Assembly: GCA_027563935.2 (NCBI GenBank)
Contig: CM050449.1
Span: 42,816,507 to 42,880,506, forward strand
Source: Costus lasius
Taxonomy: Eukaryota > Streptophyta > Magnoliopsida > Zingiberales > Costaceae
Direction: 5' to 3'
Length of the DNA: 64,000 nt
Below the pieces are notes generated by a model. The model was given only the letters and a program-made list of their open reading frames with translations. It did not search any database and was not told the origin of the DNA. Position numbers and translations under genes: made by a program. Below are positions 48,630 through 59,948 of the stretch, one piece after another. Positions within the stretch are counted from its first letter, which is position 1. Every line of letters starts with the position of its first letter.

Positions 48630-50319
48630 TGAAAGTCCCCAGATAAGGGGGGCGAAACCCAAGTGAGGCGCATATTAAGGGAGAACGCAGCGGAGAGGGT
48701 TTCTTAGGATCTTTCATGTTATATGATTAACAAAACCGATTGCATAGATGAGATAGAACCATACCATAGCCATTTCTAGATGGCACCTTGGAAGCAGAGA
48801 GTGATGCCGCTCTCCTCCTGAAGATGCGCACACAAGATGAAAGATGTGCCTACTCCTTGATGCTCCTTGTGCTAGCAAGGCGTCAAGGTGTTCTTCTCGA
48901 ATGGAAGGGAAGGAGATCTTCTTTGCTTGGCGATTTTCTTCCTCCTTCTTTTCGTCAACCTCTCTCTCGAATGCAAAACCCCGAGAGATAGATGCTCAAG
49001 AGCGAGAGATGAGCGTCAAACGACAAGAGAGAAAGGCGTGAATCGTGAGTTGTGGTCACGTAGGGAAGTGCTATCTAAAAATAGCATGCCACTTCACCAC
49101 TTGCGGTCATGGGTTTTCCCCAATCGCAACTCACTTCACCCTTGAACCATGCGCTCATCCATGAGCCGGTTCATGTTGGTTCGGTCCAAAAACCAAATAA
49201 GCCAAGCGACAAGGCTTAGATCAAATTAAACCCTAAGGCTCCAGATCTAACCGTCGATCTCTTTGATGCTCCTGATCTGATCAATCTAGCATCCATTCTC
49301 TCGATCAAAGCTTACCGATCTAATGCCCTAATCAATCAAACATGATCAGACCAGATCTCACTTATGATCAGAGATTAAATCCCTTTAAACTGAACCCAAA
49401 CAATTCAGTCCACACGATCTAACTTAAGTAAGCCATATCATCAAATTGTGCGACCCTGAGGGTTTTCTTTAAATGTCGGTAACGATAATTCTCATTATCA
49501 CGATCAGTGAGGGGTATCTAGCAACACATCACTATCTCCCGATATAAAGAAAAGAGTCTTCCAAGACTACACCCAAAATACAGCACAAGTGTGAATCAAC
49601 TCACAAAGCATACATATTTCCTTTGCCACTGGATGTTCTTATTGGACAAGCCTGTCAAGCTTGTAACTCCAATATGATGAGCATGATTAGATCAGATGAA
49701 CACCGTCACCTGGGTATGGCCATACACTCTCTCAATCATCTCATCCAGGGGGCCCCTTTTGAACATCACACTCCTTAAACATGGAGACGGCAATCCTATG
49801 TCTATCACTAGTGCCCTAACCTGATTCAAGCTCACCATCCAAGATAGTCTATAACCATTATGTTTCAAATGATATTGAACTACCTCAAAATAATGACAAT
49901 CATCATTCAGAAAACACAAGCGATCTCAAGTCAGAGGAAATGTGCCACTTGTCATATTCAAGGAATATTCACATTGTGACAAACAATTGAACATCCTAGT
50001 AGGGTCTGTCCAGTACATCCAATGTACCCATGAGTCTACATCTTATTCCATGCTCGAAGCATCCTATAAGATTAGAACACATATTAGTCTCAACCATATC
50101 AAGGCTGTCTCATGTTCACCAAGATATCTCGACTAAGGACGTAACTGCATGTCAGCCCAGCTGAACAGCTTTGAGACATTATTCAGAAGAACATATATTG
50201 CAGCAGACAATGTAAACAACTGAATAATAACCATGCCTTTATAAACATAACAGTTTATTACATGATACTGATACATTCCCATAGGCCTCAAACATTAGCC
50301 TTAAGGGCATACCCCAACA
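48630..50319 (-). mobile_element. 5' LTR of copy E
   Basis: A 1690-bp LTR starting TGTTGGGG at 50319 and ending GACTTTCA at 48630. It should contain the promoter; a TCTTTATATC stretch on the minus strand at 49541-49550 is the best TATA-box candidate and is kept in all LTR copies. By eye it differs from the 3' LTR at about seven positions, mostly transitions. Confidence 0.93.
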
Positions 50320-50793
50320 GGAGGCCGAAACGGGTGACCGCCATCCGAGAGACGACGTTGAGGCTGCTACCTCTGCCGATCACAATCTTGCACGAGTGCC
50401 CATTACACTTGATGTAAGTGTAAAAGATACTCGTGCGCTTCCAATCTTCGGACGAAGGGGGGGTGGTGGATATGGGTGCAGCGGACCACCGCCATGGTGG
50501 GACATGGGCTCGACTCCTCGTCGGAGTAGCACTGTGGGCCGACCTCTTGGGTCGAGGGGGGCACGTGCGAGACAATGGGCTGAGGACATGGGCCGCGCGT
50601 GGCGGCCGCGATATGGAGGGAGCGATGCGGGCAATTCCGGTTGAAGTGACTGGCTTTCCCACAATGGTCGACGGGGACGCGTGTGGTTTGGACGAGGGGG
50701 CGCCTCGAGAGGAGGAGGCGGGGCAGGCACCGGAGGTGCGTAGGCACGATGCGGGGGACCCGGCTCCATGCGAGGGCGGGTGGAATGCAGATC
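50320..50793 (-). pseudogene. Element J gag end and protease start
   Basis: This continues the J reading beyond copy E. On the minus strand a knuckle reads HCGKASHFNRNC (about 50631-50672) with its first Cys lost, followed by a proline-rich linker and the protease segment KRTSIFYTYIKCNGHSCKIV, then IGRGSSLNVVSR. The catalytic Asp of the usual D-x-G triplet is replaced by Gly here. Frames change within the stretch. The left edge is the copy E TSD and the right edge is Copia fragment K. Confidence 0.7.
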
Positions 50794-51990
50794 CTAGTGA
50801 TAGATAAAGGATTGCCGTCTCCTTGTTTAGGAGAGTGATGTTCTAAAGGGGCCCCCCTGGATGAGATGATTGAGAAAGTGTATGGCCATACCCAGATGAC
50901 TATGTTCATCTGATCTAATCATGCTCATCATATTAGAGTCACAGGCTTGACACGCTTGTCTAATAAGAACATCCAGTGGCAAAGGAAACATGTATGCCTA
51001 GTGAAGTGGATTCACACTTGTGCTGTGGTTTGGGTGTAGTCTTGGAAGACTCTTTCCTTTATATCGGGAGACAGTGATGTGTTGCTAGATACCCCTCACT
51101 GATCGTGATAACGTAAGTTATCGTTACCGACATTTAAAGGAAACCCTTAGGGTCGCACAATTTGTTGATATGGCTTACTCATGTCAGATCGTGTGGACTG
51201 AATTGTTTCGGTTCATTTTAAAGGGATTTAAACTCTGATTGTAAGTGAGATCTGGTCTGATCATGTTTGATTGATTAGGGCTTGAGATCAGTAAGCTTCA
51301 ATCGAGAGAAGTGATGCTGGATTGGTGAGATCAAGAGCATCGAGAGATCAACGGTTAGATCTTGAACCTTTGGGTTTAATGAGATCTAGATCAAAGGCTT
51401 GGCTTAATTGGTCATTGAACCAAATGTCATTGAACCGGCTCATGTGTGAGCGCTTGGTTCAAATGAAAGAGATGAGCGTTCGGTTCACTTGGGTGAACGT
51501 GTGAACGCATAAGCATTGAGGGCTTTCTATATTTGGAAATTCGATTTTCCAATTTGAAAGTAACGCCCCACGTTTGTGTGGAACGCCTCTTGCTCTCGTT
51601 CTCTTCTCTTTTCGACGACACTCTCGTGGAAGAAGGAGGTTAACGCCTTGGAGAAAATTCAGCCAAGCAAGAGTTCATCTCTCAATTCCCTTCAAGCGAT
51701 CAAGGAGACTTGAAGGTCTTTGCTAGCACAAAGGACTCAAAGGAGCAAGTCATCTTCACCTTGTGTGCGCTACCTTTGGAGAAGACCCCTTTCGATCTTT
51801 GCTTCCAAGGCACCATCCAAGCGATGGCAATGGTATGATCTTTCTTCTAGATCTATCTACATTGCAAGGTATTGAAAGTTGATCATATGAATATATCACA
51901 TGCGATCCTTATGAAACCCTAATTCCGCTGCCAAAAATTTTTACATGCTCCACTTTAGGGTTTCGCCCCCCCTCTTGAAGGGGATTTTCA
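50794..51990 (+). mobile_element. Truncated Copia LTR fragment K
   Basis: The last 1197 bp of a Copia LTR, from CTAGTGATAG to GATTTTCA, in plus orientation. It matches LTR1 from about 9448 onward. The 5' part of the LTR and all internal sequence are absent, and no TSD can be recognised. The gag sequence of J stops on one side of it and resumes much further along on the other, so a deletion removed both. Confidence 0.85.
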
Positions 51991-52391
51991 CATTGAAGAT
52001 GGGTGGGTTGATGCGTGTGAGTCAGTGGACTTCGTCGTCCTCATGGCTACGCGGGATTGGGCGACGCGGGGGAGGGGCCTCCTCAGCCCACGCAGACTCA
52101 TCACTGAAGGGGTCATACCGGGGAGACTCGGTGGCCTGCTTACGGAGCGGGGGCCAACGGGGGTGGAACACTAAACGAGGGCTGACCCTCGGCGGGTTTA
52201 GACTGGAGTTCCGCTACTTGTTCTGTGAGATGTTGGACTGACGACATTAGACACTGAAACATGGTCTCCATCACTTCCAAGCGTGTGGACAGCAATTCAA
52301 CCGACTCTATCCTAGGGAGGGGACTCTCTTTAGTCGCAGCGGGCACTTGGGATGAGCGGTTCTGGTAAGAGGTACCCGATCTAGTAGTCAT
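51991..52391 (-). pseudogene. gag: Element J gag, amino-terminal part
   Basis: The frame starts MTTRSGTSYQNRSS at ATG 52391, a beginning often seen in plant Gypsy Gag. It continues with a likely helix (EVMETMFQCLMSSVQHLTEQ), then, with frame changes near 52140, an acidic-proline segment and LTRINPPIF, where the capsid domain would begin. There it is cut by fragment K, so the capsid domain is missing. Confidence 0.65.
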
Positions 52392-52492
52392 GATGCTGAA
52401 AATGCGTATGTATGCAGAAAACAAAGCCGGAGAAACCGTATGATATGCAGGGAAGAGATCGGCGGAGCTAGACAATAGTTAGCTCCAACCTC

Positions 52493-52508
52493 CTCTGATA
52501 CTAAAATT
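52493..52508 (-). other. Primer-binding site of element J
   Basis: The minus strand reads TTTTAGTATCAGAG just after the LTR end ...GCGTCA at 52509. This is a tRNA-Met-type PBS (TGGTATCAGAG) with one change. Confidence 0.65.
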
Positions 52509-54304
52509 TGACGCAGCGGATGTAGGGGTCCTTAGTTCCGTACTCTAAGGGACTAAACCATGATGTGGAGAACGCGAGAGGGTCTTGAGACGAGGGAAGT
52601 TAGAACACGTGCGAATGAAGAAACCGCGAGAAAACCCGACGAGAATTGCGAATAGACATTTCTTGAGTAAGACCCAAAGGTGCGGAGGAAGAACGGCTCA
52701 AATACTAATGAAACTACTCACCTCACGCGTAGAGCCAATTTTTGCAAGCAAGTGCGCACGAATAGAACCTCCACGAGGCTACGAGGGCAGCTATTCGCAA
52801 GACCAAGACACGTCACCGAAGGCACAAGAACAGGTTGCAAGGTTGTTTGCAAAGGACCCGGAGCCCAAGGAGGGTTCTCCGGGTGTTTTGATTGAAAGCA
52901 GTAAACAACAGATTACAAGAACAAGGGAACTCTAGGCGAGCTCCTCGGAGCTGGAGGACCTAGGCCTTCGATTGGGGGAAGGTGACTAATACAACCAAGC
53001 TGAGCAAAATACACAACCTTCAACCTCTTTTATAGATCAAGAGGAGAAAGGGATCACATGAAAAACACATGGGAGTAGTTGGAGAAGCCAACTCTCTCTA
53101 ACTACCTAAAAGGGGGTCAAGATGCCTCTAACAAACTAAAAGCATCATACTAACTAACTTCTGTAGGGAATATTAGGAGTTGGTGCCTGGCTTCAAGGGC
53201 AAGGTGTGCGCATGCTGACTCTTTGGGCTGTCGACCGGGCCGTTTCGTGTGTCACACCATCTCGGAGCAGGCCGCCACGAAGCAGCAAAATTTGTTGATT
53301 GTGGGCTGATTCTGGATATTGTTGGCGGTCTCCTGAGCTATGTTGAGGACCCGGTTGTGATATCAGTCGGTGGAGGTCCTCGAGGAAGAGTTTCCATAGG
53401 AATGGGCTTGATTGACTCCGTGAATGCGGGTGAAGCCTCGTTGATGGAGCGGATGGGGCATGTTGTGGCGGATGAGGGGCTTACCACCCCCACTAATAGG
53501 TCCGGGGGGTGCGAGGACCGTTGCGAGCATCGAACGGGATGGAAAATGACCTCTTTCTGCATTCTAGGACTGAACACGAGCAAGCCGTGTTGGAGAACAT
53601 GGGTGTGTTCAGCGTCTGAGCTCCTGGCTGAGGCGGGTATAGCGGGACCGTGCTTGGAGGCAAGGGCGTGAATGGGTGATCTAGAGTTGGACGGGTTGTT
53701 CACGACCTAGCCGTTCTTCTCGTCACGGCCGTGATCGTGGCTGCCGCTATCCACAAAAACTTCGGTTGCTTCTAAGGCGGTGTCGTAATCTTTTCAACGG
53801 GCCATAATTTTGGGCCAAAAATCCATGAAATGTTGAGCAACTTTTACGGCGGTGCCGTAATCTTTTTCACAGGTGGTATTTTCTGGCCATAAATCCATAG
53901 AATGTTGAGCAGCTTTTACTACCGTGCCGTAATCTTTTTCACAGGCCATAATGTTGGGGCCGAATTCCGCCAATCTCGTCACGGCGGGTGTCACGGGCGT
54001 GTCGAGGGCCGTGTCGATGTTCGCGGCTTCGCTTGATTGTGTCACGGCCGTGTTCGCGGTCACGGCCTGGCCGTGTCTAGATCGGCTGGACCTGGTAGTG
54101 CCGGGCACGGTTGGAGGAGCGGCCATGCAGGAGGTCAGTGGACTCGTCACGACCGTGTCTGCCGTCACGGCCTGGCCGTGTTCAGGGCAGCAGATGGCTT
54201 TCGGGGCTGAAATTTACCGGGTGTCCACCTCAGGTCATGGGGAGTCTCTCCAAGTGTCTTCTAGAGGAAATGGGCCGTCCTCAAGTGCGTCTATGACTCC
54301 ATCA
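52509..54304 (-). mobile_element. 5' LTR of element J
   Basis: 1796 bp from TGATGGAG (54304) to GCGTCA (52509) on the element strand. A TATA box, TATAAAAGAGG, reads at about 53024-53034 on the minus strand. The part at 53770-53955 has near-tandem modules of about 70-75 bp with TTACGGCGGTGCCGTAA (53844-53860), and 53980-54190 has several copies of CACGGCCGTG or close forms. Open frames here appear non-coding. Confidence 0.8.
53770..53955. repeat. ACGG palindromic modules in J LTR
   Basis: About three units, each with GGCGGTGCCGTAATC, TTTTTCACAGGCC and AAATCCATAGAATGTTGAG, lie head to tail. The 3' LTR has the same at 37990-38160 (TTACGGCGGTGCCGTAA at 38067-38083). The layout resembles that of the Athila-like LTR M at 63770-63850. 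Confidence 0.7.
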
Positions 54305-54309
54305 ATAAC

Positions 54310-55960
54310 AAACAATATTAGCTCACCCTGGTTTATGTTCCCATTGGAAATCAAACTCGGTGAGGAATTCTTAACATCTCGCCTGCTTGGTGAGAGCTTC
54401 TTCTGTGTGGTGAAGTACGTGTTGCCAATGTTGTCAGTCTTCACCACAAAAACGCTACCAAGAAGGTAGATGCACCAAACATGAAGGCAATGGATAATGG
54501 CAACCATCTCCTTCTGAAGATGCTAGTGTGCCTTCAATCCTCGGAGGGTGGGGTTTGGACAAGGGTGCACCACACAACCGCATGTGTGGGGTGACCCGAC
54601 TCATTGCTACTCATGTAGCACTCGGCCTCCACGTCATGCTCCGTGCGCTCGTGGGTGGTAGTGGCCACACGGGTATGATTTTTGTCTACAAGAGCAGACT
54701 TCTTAGGGCAATCCCTGGAGTAGTGACCCAGCTAAAGTCAATTGAAGCAGTTCACCCAACCTGAGAAACCAACAACCAAAGCTTTGCCCTTCTCCTCCCA
54801 CGTGGGGCGAGGAGCAAAGGACTCAGAGGCTGGATGCCTGGGGGAGCTATGGGTCACTGCAAGAGGACGTGGATCAGAACAAGGCTCAAGTTGCTCGACC
54901 AAGGGATGGGTAGGTGGGGGTCCCCCAACGTGTGGCCACCGGTGGGATCCAAACTCGCTGTGTCTAGCCGCAGCTCGGATATCCTGCTCGATGTCTCGAG
55001 CGTACTGGAAGGTCTGGTCTAACGTCTCAGAACCATTGGTAGGCAAGGCTTGTTGGATAATCACACGGAGCCCGTTCTTAAACTTGGACAAGACTAGTTC
55101 GGGGTCCTCTTGCAAATTGCACTGGAGTTGCAACGTGTCAAAGGTTAGGCGGTATTTCTTGATGGTACCTGACCCTTAGTGTAGGCTACTATTGATCGAG
55201 AAGGCACTGCCTATATGAGGGGGACACGTTCCACTCGCAGAGGTGATACTTCATCTCATTCCAACGAATGATAGGAGGGAGAGCATGTTGCTCATTTTTG
55301 CGCTCCACATTTGCCCAATGCAAGCGCTTAGGGCCCAAAAGTAGGGTACGCACATATCTAATGTGCATATGAGAGGGACAATCACTCCACTCAAAGTAAG
55401 TGTCAACCGATGCGGCCCAATCTAGAAACTATATGGGGGTCAAGACCACTTGCGAAGGGTGCAAGGGCTGCACGGATGATGCGGTGAAACTCATCATCCA
55501 TCCGAGTGCGCTCGTAACGGGTTTGGGCTTGGGGCCTTTGTGCAGCCCAAACGTCATCCTCGTCAAATGGGTCATCCTCATGAACTAGACCTCCATGGGT
55601 CTCGAAGGGGCCATTCCAGCCGGTTTCATCCTCAAAGGTTCAGCGCCTTGTAGGCGCGGCTAATGGGGGCAACTCCCTAGTCGGAGCCGGGTGTGCGGAT
55701 GGGGGAGGGTGAACTAGATTTGGGCACCTACGCTCCGATGACTCAAAGTGGTCAGCGAGGTCTCGGAACCCAGCCAAGAGTTGCTAGAAGGCGGTTTCCA
55801 TTGTACCAACATGTGCGTCGAATCGTGCGATCAGCGCATCGACTCACGCGACAAGCACAGCCATAGACTCTAGGTGGGTTCTAGTCCCTTCCGTGGGCTG
55901 AACCGACTCTTGGGTTTTAGGAAATTGGGAAGACATGGGTTGCGACCTTGTGGTAACCAT
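54310..55960 (-). pseudogene. Gypsy element L gag and residual pol
   Basis: On the minus strand gag begins MVTTRSQPMSSQFPKTQE at 55960. A capsid-domain end lies in 54738-55133 (LSKFKNGLRVIIQQALP, LDQTFQYARDIEQD). The zinc knuckle near 54730 has two stops, one replacing its second Cys, before GHYSRDCPKK. After a short protease-linker match (QTPPSED) the sequence jumps to RNase H (LLGSVFVVKTDN, YFTTQKKLSP, then EHKPG in another frame) near 54310-54510, so most of protease and all of reverse transcriptase are deleted. The frame then reaches the J insertion at 54305 and resumes at 36749. Confidence 0.7.
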
Positions 55961-56079
55961 ACACAAGCAAGGGGGAAAATTCACTAAGTGCAAAATGCAG
56001 AAAATGCAGAAACTATGTTGAAATATGCCAAATGCAACGGAGTTGGACTGTGCGAACAATAAGAATTGAACGCGCAACT

Positions 56080-56095
56080 CCTCTGGTACTAGAAT
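56080..56095 (-). other. Primer-binding site of element L
   Basis: The minus strand reads AATTCTAGTACCAGAG just after an LTR end TACATCA, the same layout as the PBS of element J at 52493-52508, with a few changes from the tRNA-Met type. Confidence 0.5.
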
Positions 56096-56621
56096 TGATG
56101 TAGCTACAATAGGTGGATTGGTCCTTAGTTCCATACTCTATGGTGTTTACACAAGCGCGATAAATGTGAGAGGGTTGTGAGACGAGGGAAGTAAAAATGC
56201 TTGAAAAGTGCAGCAAGAAACTCAAAGAAACCGACAATGAATTTGTTTCAGGGCAACACTAATGAGAGAGAAAACTAAACAACACTCGAGTATAATGAAA
56301 TTCACTCACTAACCTCTTAGCAATTTTAAACACAGCATGTTCCAGGAGGGGGGGGGGGGGGGCAGCGGGTAGACGGGGCTTAGCTTGCGTGCTTATGATC
56401 CTAAAAACACACAAAACAGTAGGAAATCATTCCACGCCTCCGATGTAAGGATGCTCGTGGGTGAAGGGAACAAAGGCGAAATCACAGTGGAAAACACAAC
56501 ATAATTTCTGAAAATAGGTGAACCTGACCCACCGGAGGCGGTGAATTTACTTCTTGTAATGTAGGAAACACACTTCCAAGTCGAGGTACCGAGCAAGACT
56601 CTTACAAGCTTTAGAATCATG
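56096..56621 (-). mobile_element. LTR of element L, interrupted by H2
   Basis: The LTR end resembles that of J, sharing GGTCCTTAGTTCC, ACTCTA and GAGACGAGGGAAG, but is otherwise diverged, so J and L are related families. It contains a run of about 17 G near 56349. H2 inserts at 56622, and the sequence after H2 (63395-63425) should be its continuation, followed by element M. The outer LTR end is not identified. Confidence 0.6.
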
Positions 56622-57804
56622 TGTTGGGAAACCCCGGGGCTATTTTACAATTTTCAGAGATAGAAATTACATAAAACATTGCACAGTGGAAGCAATATCC
56701 CCGAAACGAGCCAGTCCTAAAAACCCAGTGAAGATCGCATGCGAGAGAGTTGACACGATGAGATAGAATATACCTTAAAGCAAGGTGAGGCTGATGTCGT
56801 GATAGGCGCCCAAGCGTGCGCCCTCTGCAGTCTCACACACACGGATGCCTCGAGTCCTCTTCTTCCACTCTCGTTGCTAGCCTCGGGAAGAAGATCCAAG
56901 CCTTAGTATACTTTCTTCACAACTTGCGCCACCTCCAATGAGTATGCGCCAAGGATGAAGATGAGGAGAAGCCGCCAAGAACAATTCCTTCTTGCGCCAA
57001 GAGGAGGAGAAGAAGAATTGGTTGTGGCTATGGAAGAGAGGAAGAAAACTTGCGCCAAGAGCCCCTAACCTTCGCCCCTCTCTATTGCTCACGCCTCCAA
57101 GGATTGTGTCATGAGAGAGGGGGACCTATGGCCTCTTTTATAGAGCCATAGGTCGGTTATGCAAGGGGGGCGGCCAGGGTTAGGGTTGGGATTTGGCTTC
57201 ATGAAGCAAAATCGCCTACTCCTCCCCATTATGCCCTTAGGCGCCAATGGGAGGAGATTTATCCCCATTATACCCTTTTGGCCCTTTTCTTCTTCATGAT
57301 AACTTATTAGCAAGCCCAACTTATCAATGGGCCTAGCCCAAGGTTCATTATGCACGTTAACCAAGTTATTGGATCCAATCCAAGTTAACCCAAGGTCAAA
57401 GGAGGCTAACCATGGTTACATTGGTCAATATGCCAAAAATGGAAGTTGGCTCCAATAAGTTTCTTCCATCTCATCAGGCCCATTGGCGCAGATGAAATCT
57501 CCCAAATAGATCCGAGTTATCCAATAACTCGATCATAAGGCTTCCCGATCAATACGAGAACTCAAGTATCAAGGTGTGTGACCCTGTAGGTTCCTCTGAC
57601 GCTGGCAGTGTTGATCAAAGATCACCACAAGCAGTGAGTGGCACCTAGCACTGCATCGCTGCTACCCAGGTCATTGGAATGGATATCGACATCGACATCC
57701 CCATCATCGCAATTAGGTACAGATGCATTCCAGTCTCTTTGCCGTACTGATATCCGATTGGACAAGTGTGTCACCACTTGTTTTCACCCAATCTCATGGT
57801 TATG

Positions 57805-59522
57805 TGATGACACCAAAATTTATAATAAATTTCATGCCATTTTATATTTCTTTTCGTGTCATATTTATTAACTTTTACTTGTTTTTAAGCATTATTTGCT
57901 AAATATTACGGAATCTATAGAATTTCTTGTTTTTCATGAATTTCAGATAAAAGTGCCATATTTTGATGGATTTTGAAGGATTTGAGCACACGAATGAATT
58001 CAGGACGTCGAAACGAAGCCGCCCGCCAATTTTCATGCAAATCGGAGCGAGTTTTAAAAATACACCCCGGGTGTAATTTCTGCCCAAAAATATGGTAGTG
58101 CCATAAACAATAACACAGGCCGTAATTTAGAGCAATTTCCGACCAGAAAGTTCAGTTGATTTTACGGCATTGCCGTAATTTATTTTACGGCTGTAATTTG
58201 CACCTGGTCGCGCGACTCTTACGGGCCTGAAACTTGCGAGGGCCATAACTTTTGATCTAGAGCTCCGAATCAAAATCTGAAAGATGTTCCAGACTCGTCT
58301 TTAAGAGAAGAAGATGCATGAAGTGGAAGGAGGAACGTTTATCCAGTATCGAGGTAGAAATCGCCAAAGAGGCAGCTAGGGTTTGGCCTCACATCGAGAG
58401 GCATAGAGGGCACCTCAGGCCTTGATTTTCATGCAGAAGCTTCGCCTAGAGGATAAGACAACAGCCCAGAAGTTTCAAAGGAAAAGGAGTTCAATCGGAG
58501 GAGGAATTGACAAAATCGGTGGTGACATCGGTGGTGACAGCACTGTTCATCGAGTTCTGCTTGCAAAATACGGCTCTGAAATATTTCACAGCCGTACTGT
58601 ATTTTCTAAAACCTCTTTTCTAGTTGATTTTTGATCTTTTGAATTTATGGATTATTGTATTTTCTTCTCCATGCAAGCTTAATACTGTTTTGAGACATGG
58701 GGTTTAAGCCCCTTGATTTTTAATGATTAGATAACTCTTTTCTTTCGTCATGATAATCTTTGTTGTGATAATTTTACTCTTGTGATAAATTGTGATTAGA
58801 TTCTCTATAATTGCATGTTATTAATTATGTTCTTAGAGTTTTCGCAATGAGACTGAAAGGTGATTTGCTTGAGAGCTTGGAACCCTAGAATTGCATGTTA
58901 GGATCCCTTCCTTAGGTTAGATCCATCTTGATCTTTTCTAGTAAAATAATTGCCATGATTATAATATGAATCTATAGATCGAGTCTATTTGTCAAACGTG
59001 GAGATCTTGTGCGAAAGCAAGGATCGGAACGTTGGAGATCCATGAGTAAAACTAGTATAGAGACTCGGATGCATGAAAGTGATCCTTGAGACTCCACTAG
59101 AGATTATCAACTTAGAATTCGGATGCACGAAAGTGATCCTTGTGATCTTTGATTGATGATTTATTTACCTATAGCATTGAAAATAGATCTTGCATGAAAG
59201 TGAGGATCAGTTATCTGCATGATTGTCTACACGAAAGTGAGACAATACCTTTATCAAGTAAATTAGGTCTTTATCTTGCCAAGATTTGATTGGTGACCCT
59301 TTATTTATGTCTAATCGTTAGAATCAAGGAGGATGAAACCCTACTCCCAATATTTCTCTCTGATTATCTAAGTTAGTGTGTTTTCCATTATTGCTTTGCA
59401 TCATATTTAGTTCGCTTAGCTAGTAAGAATACCACTATTTGGTACTTAACAATAAAGTCCCTGTGGATTCGATACTTTTCTTTATTACTTCGATAGTTCC
59501 GTGCACTTGCGGAAACCTAACA
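57805..59522 (+). mobile_element. 5' LTR of element F
   Basis: 1718 bp from TGATGACACC to CCTAACA. It contains ACGG modules (TTACGGCATTGCCGTAA at 58162-58178), the long hairpin ACGGCTCTGAAATATTTCAC at 58572 with its closing arm AGCCGT, and the 13-mer array at 59008-59240. It is homologous to the LTRs of G and M. Confidence 0.8.
59008..59240 (+). promoter_or_regulatory. Five-copy 13-mer array in LTR F
   Basis: Words related to TGCACGAAAGTGA start at 59008, 59070, 59124, 59191 and 59228, spacings 62, 54, 67 and 37. Read in the same direction, the arrays of G and G-prime have 62, 54, 65 and 36. The first word is the most changed. Confidence 0.6.
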
Positions 59523-59523
59523 A

Positions 59524-59703
59524 TATGTTTTTGGTGCCGTTACCAAGGATTAGTCCAAGGTACACACGTGCTAGACTTGTAGTGTTCCCTTTCGGGTAAT
59601 CATGTTTTTGGCGCCGTTGCCGGGGATTAGTCCAAGGTACACGCGTGTCATACTTGTAGTGTTCCCTTTCGGGCTATCAAGTTTTTGGCGTCGTTGCCGG
59701 GGA
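59524..59703 (+). repeat. 77-bp repeat with three primer-binding sites
   Basis: TTTTTGGCGCCGTTGCCGGG or a variant starts at 59528, 59605 and 59682, exactly 77 bp apart. The first two are followed by ATTAGTCCAAGGTACAC and TTCCCTTTCGGG; the third copy is partial and leads into the internal region. The middle site (59609-59626) is a perfect match to the tRNA-Asp 3' end, the third has one change, and the first several. Confidence 0.85.
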
Positions 59704-59948
59704 CCTTAGTTTTGTTAATATCAAAATAGTTGTTAGTATTGCTAGACTAAGTATTTTTTGTTTTAGATTTAACTTTGTTTTTTTCTTTTTGCAGGTTTTG
59801 GATTTTCACAGTTGTGACAGAACTGTGATATCTGAAGATTTGTTAATTTGCTTGTGTTTTAGGTTTTCTATTTTTTTTCTATATTCTGAAAAAAAAATTT
59901 GATTGATTGGTGTCGGATTATCTTTCTGTTCTTGATAGATTTGAAAAC

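Larger units (their letters stand above)
41217..50319 (-). mobile_element. Complete Copia copy E, nested in J
   Basis: This 9103-bp minus-strand element has two 1690-bp LTRs, a tRNA-Met PBS, an uninterrupted gag-pol and a polypurine tract. A perfect TSD, GGAGG, lies at 41212-41216 and 50320-50324. It splits the protease region of element J. The LTRs differ at about seven sites. By structure it is the only candidate autonomous element in the window. Long LTRs and total size suggest the Angela/Tork side of plant Copia, which is inference. Confidence 0.95.
36750..54304 (-). mobile_element. Gypsy element J, inserted in L and itself split by E
   Basis: Minus-strand Ty3/Gypsy element with LTRs at 52509-54304 (5') and 36750-38175 (3', truncated). 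The outer ends are TGATGGAG and ACGTCA, with TSDs ATAAG (36745-36749) and ATAAC (54305-54309), one mismatch. Without copy E it is about 8.4 kb. The two LTRs differ at roughly one site in ten over the first 200 bp, so it is far older than C or E. Confidence 0.8.

Noticed and set aside
53951..54469. Plus-strand frame of 172 codons
   Set aside because: It runs from the J LTR across the TSD into antisense L pol, so it is an accident of joined elements.
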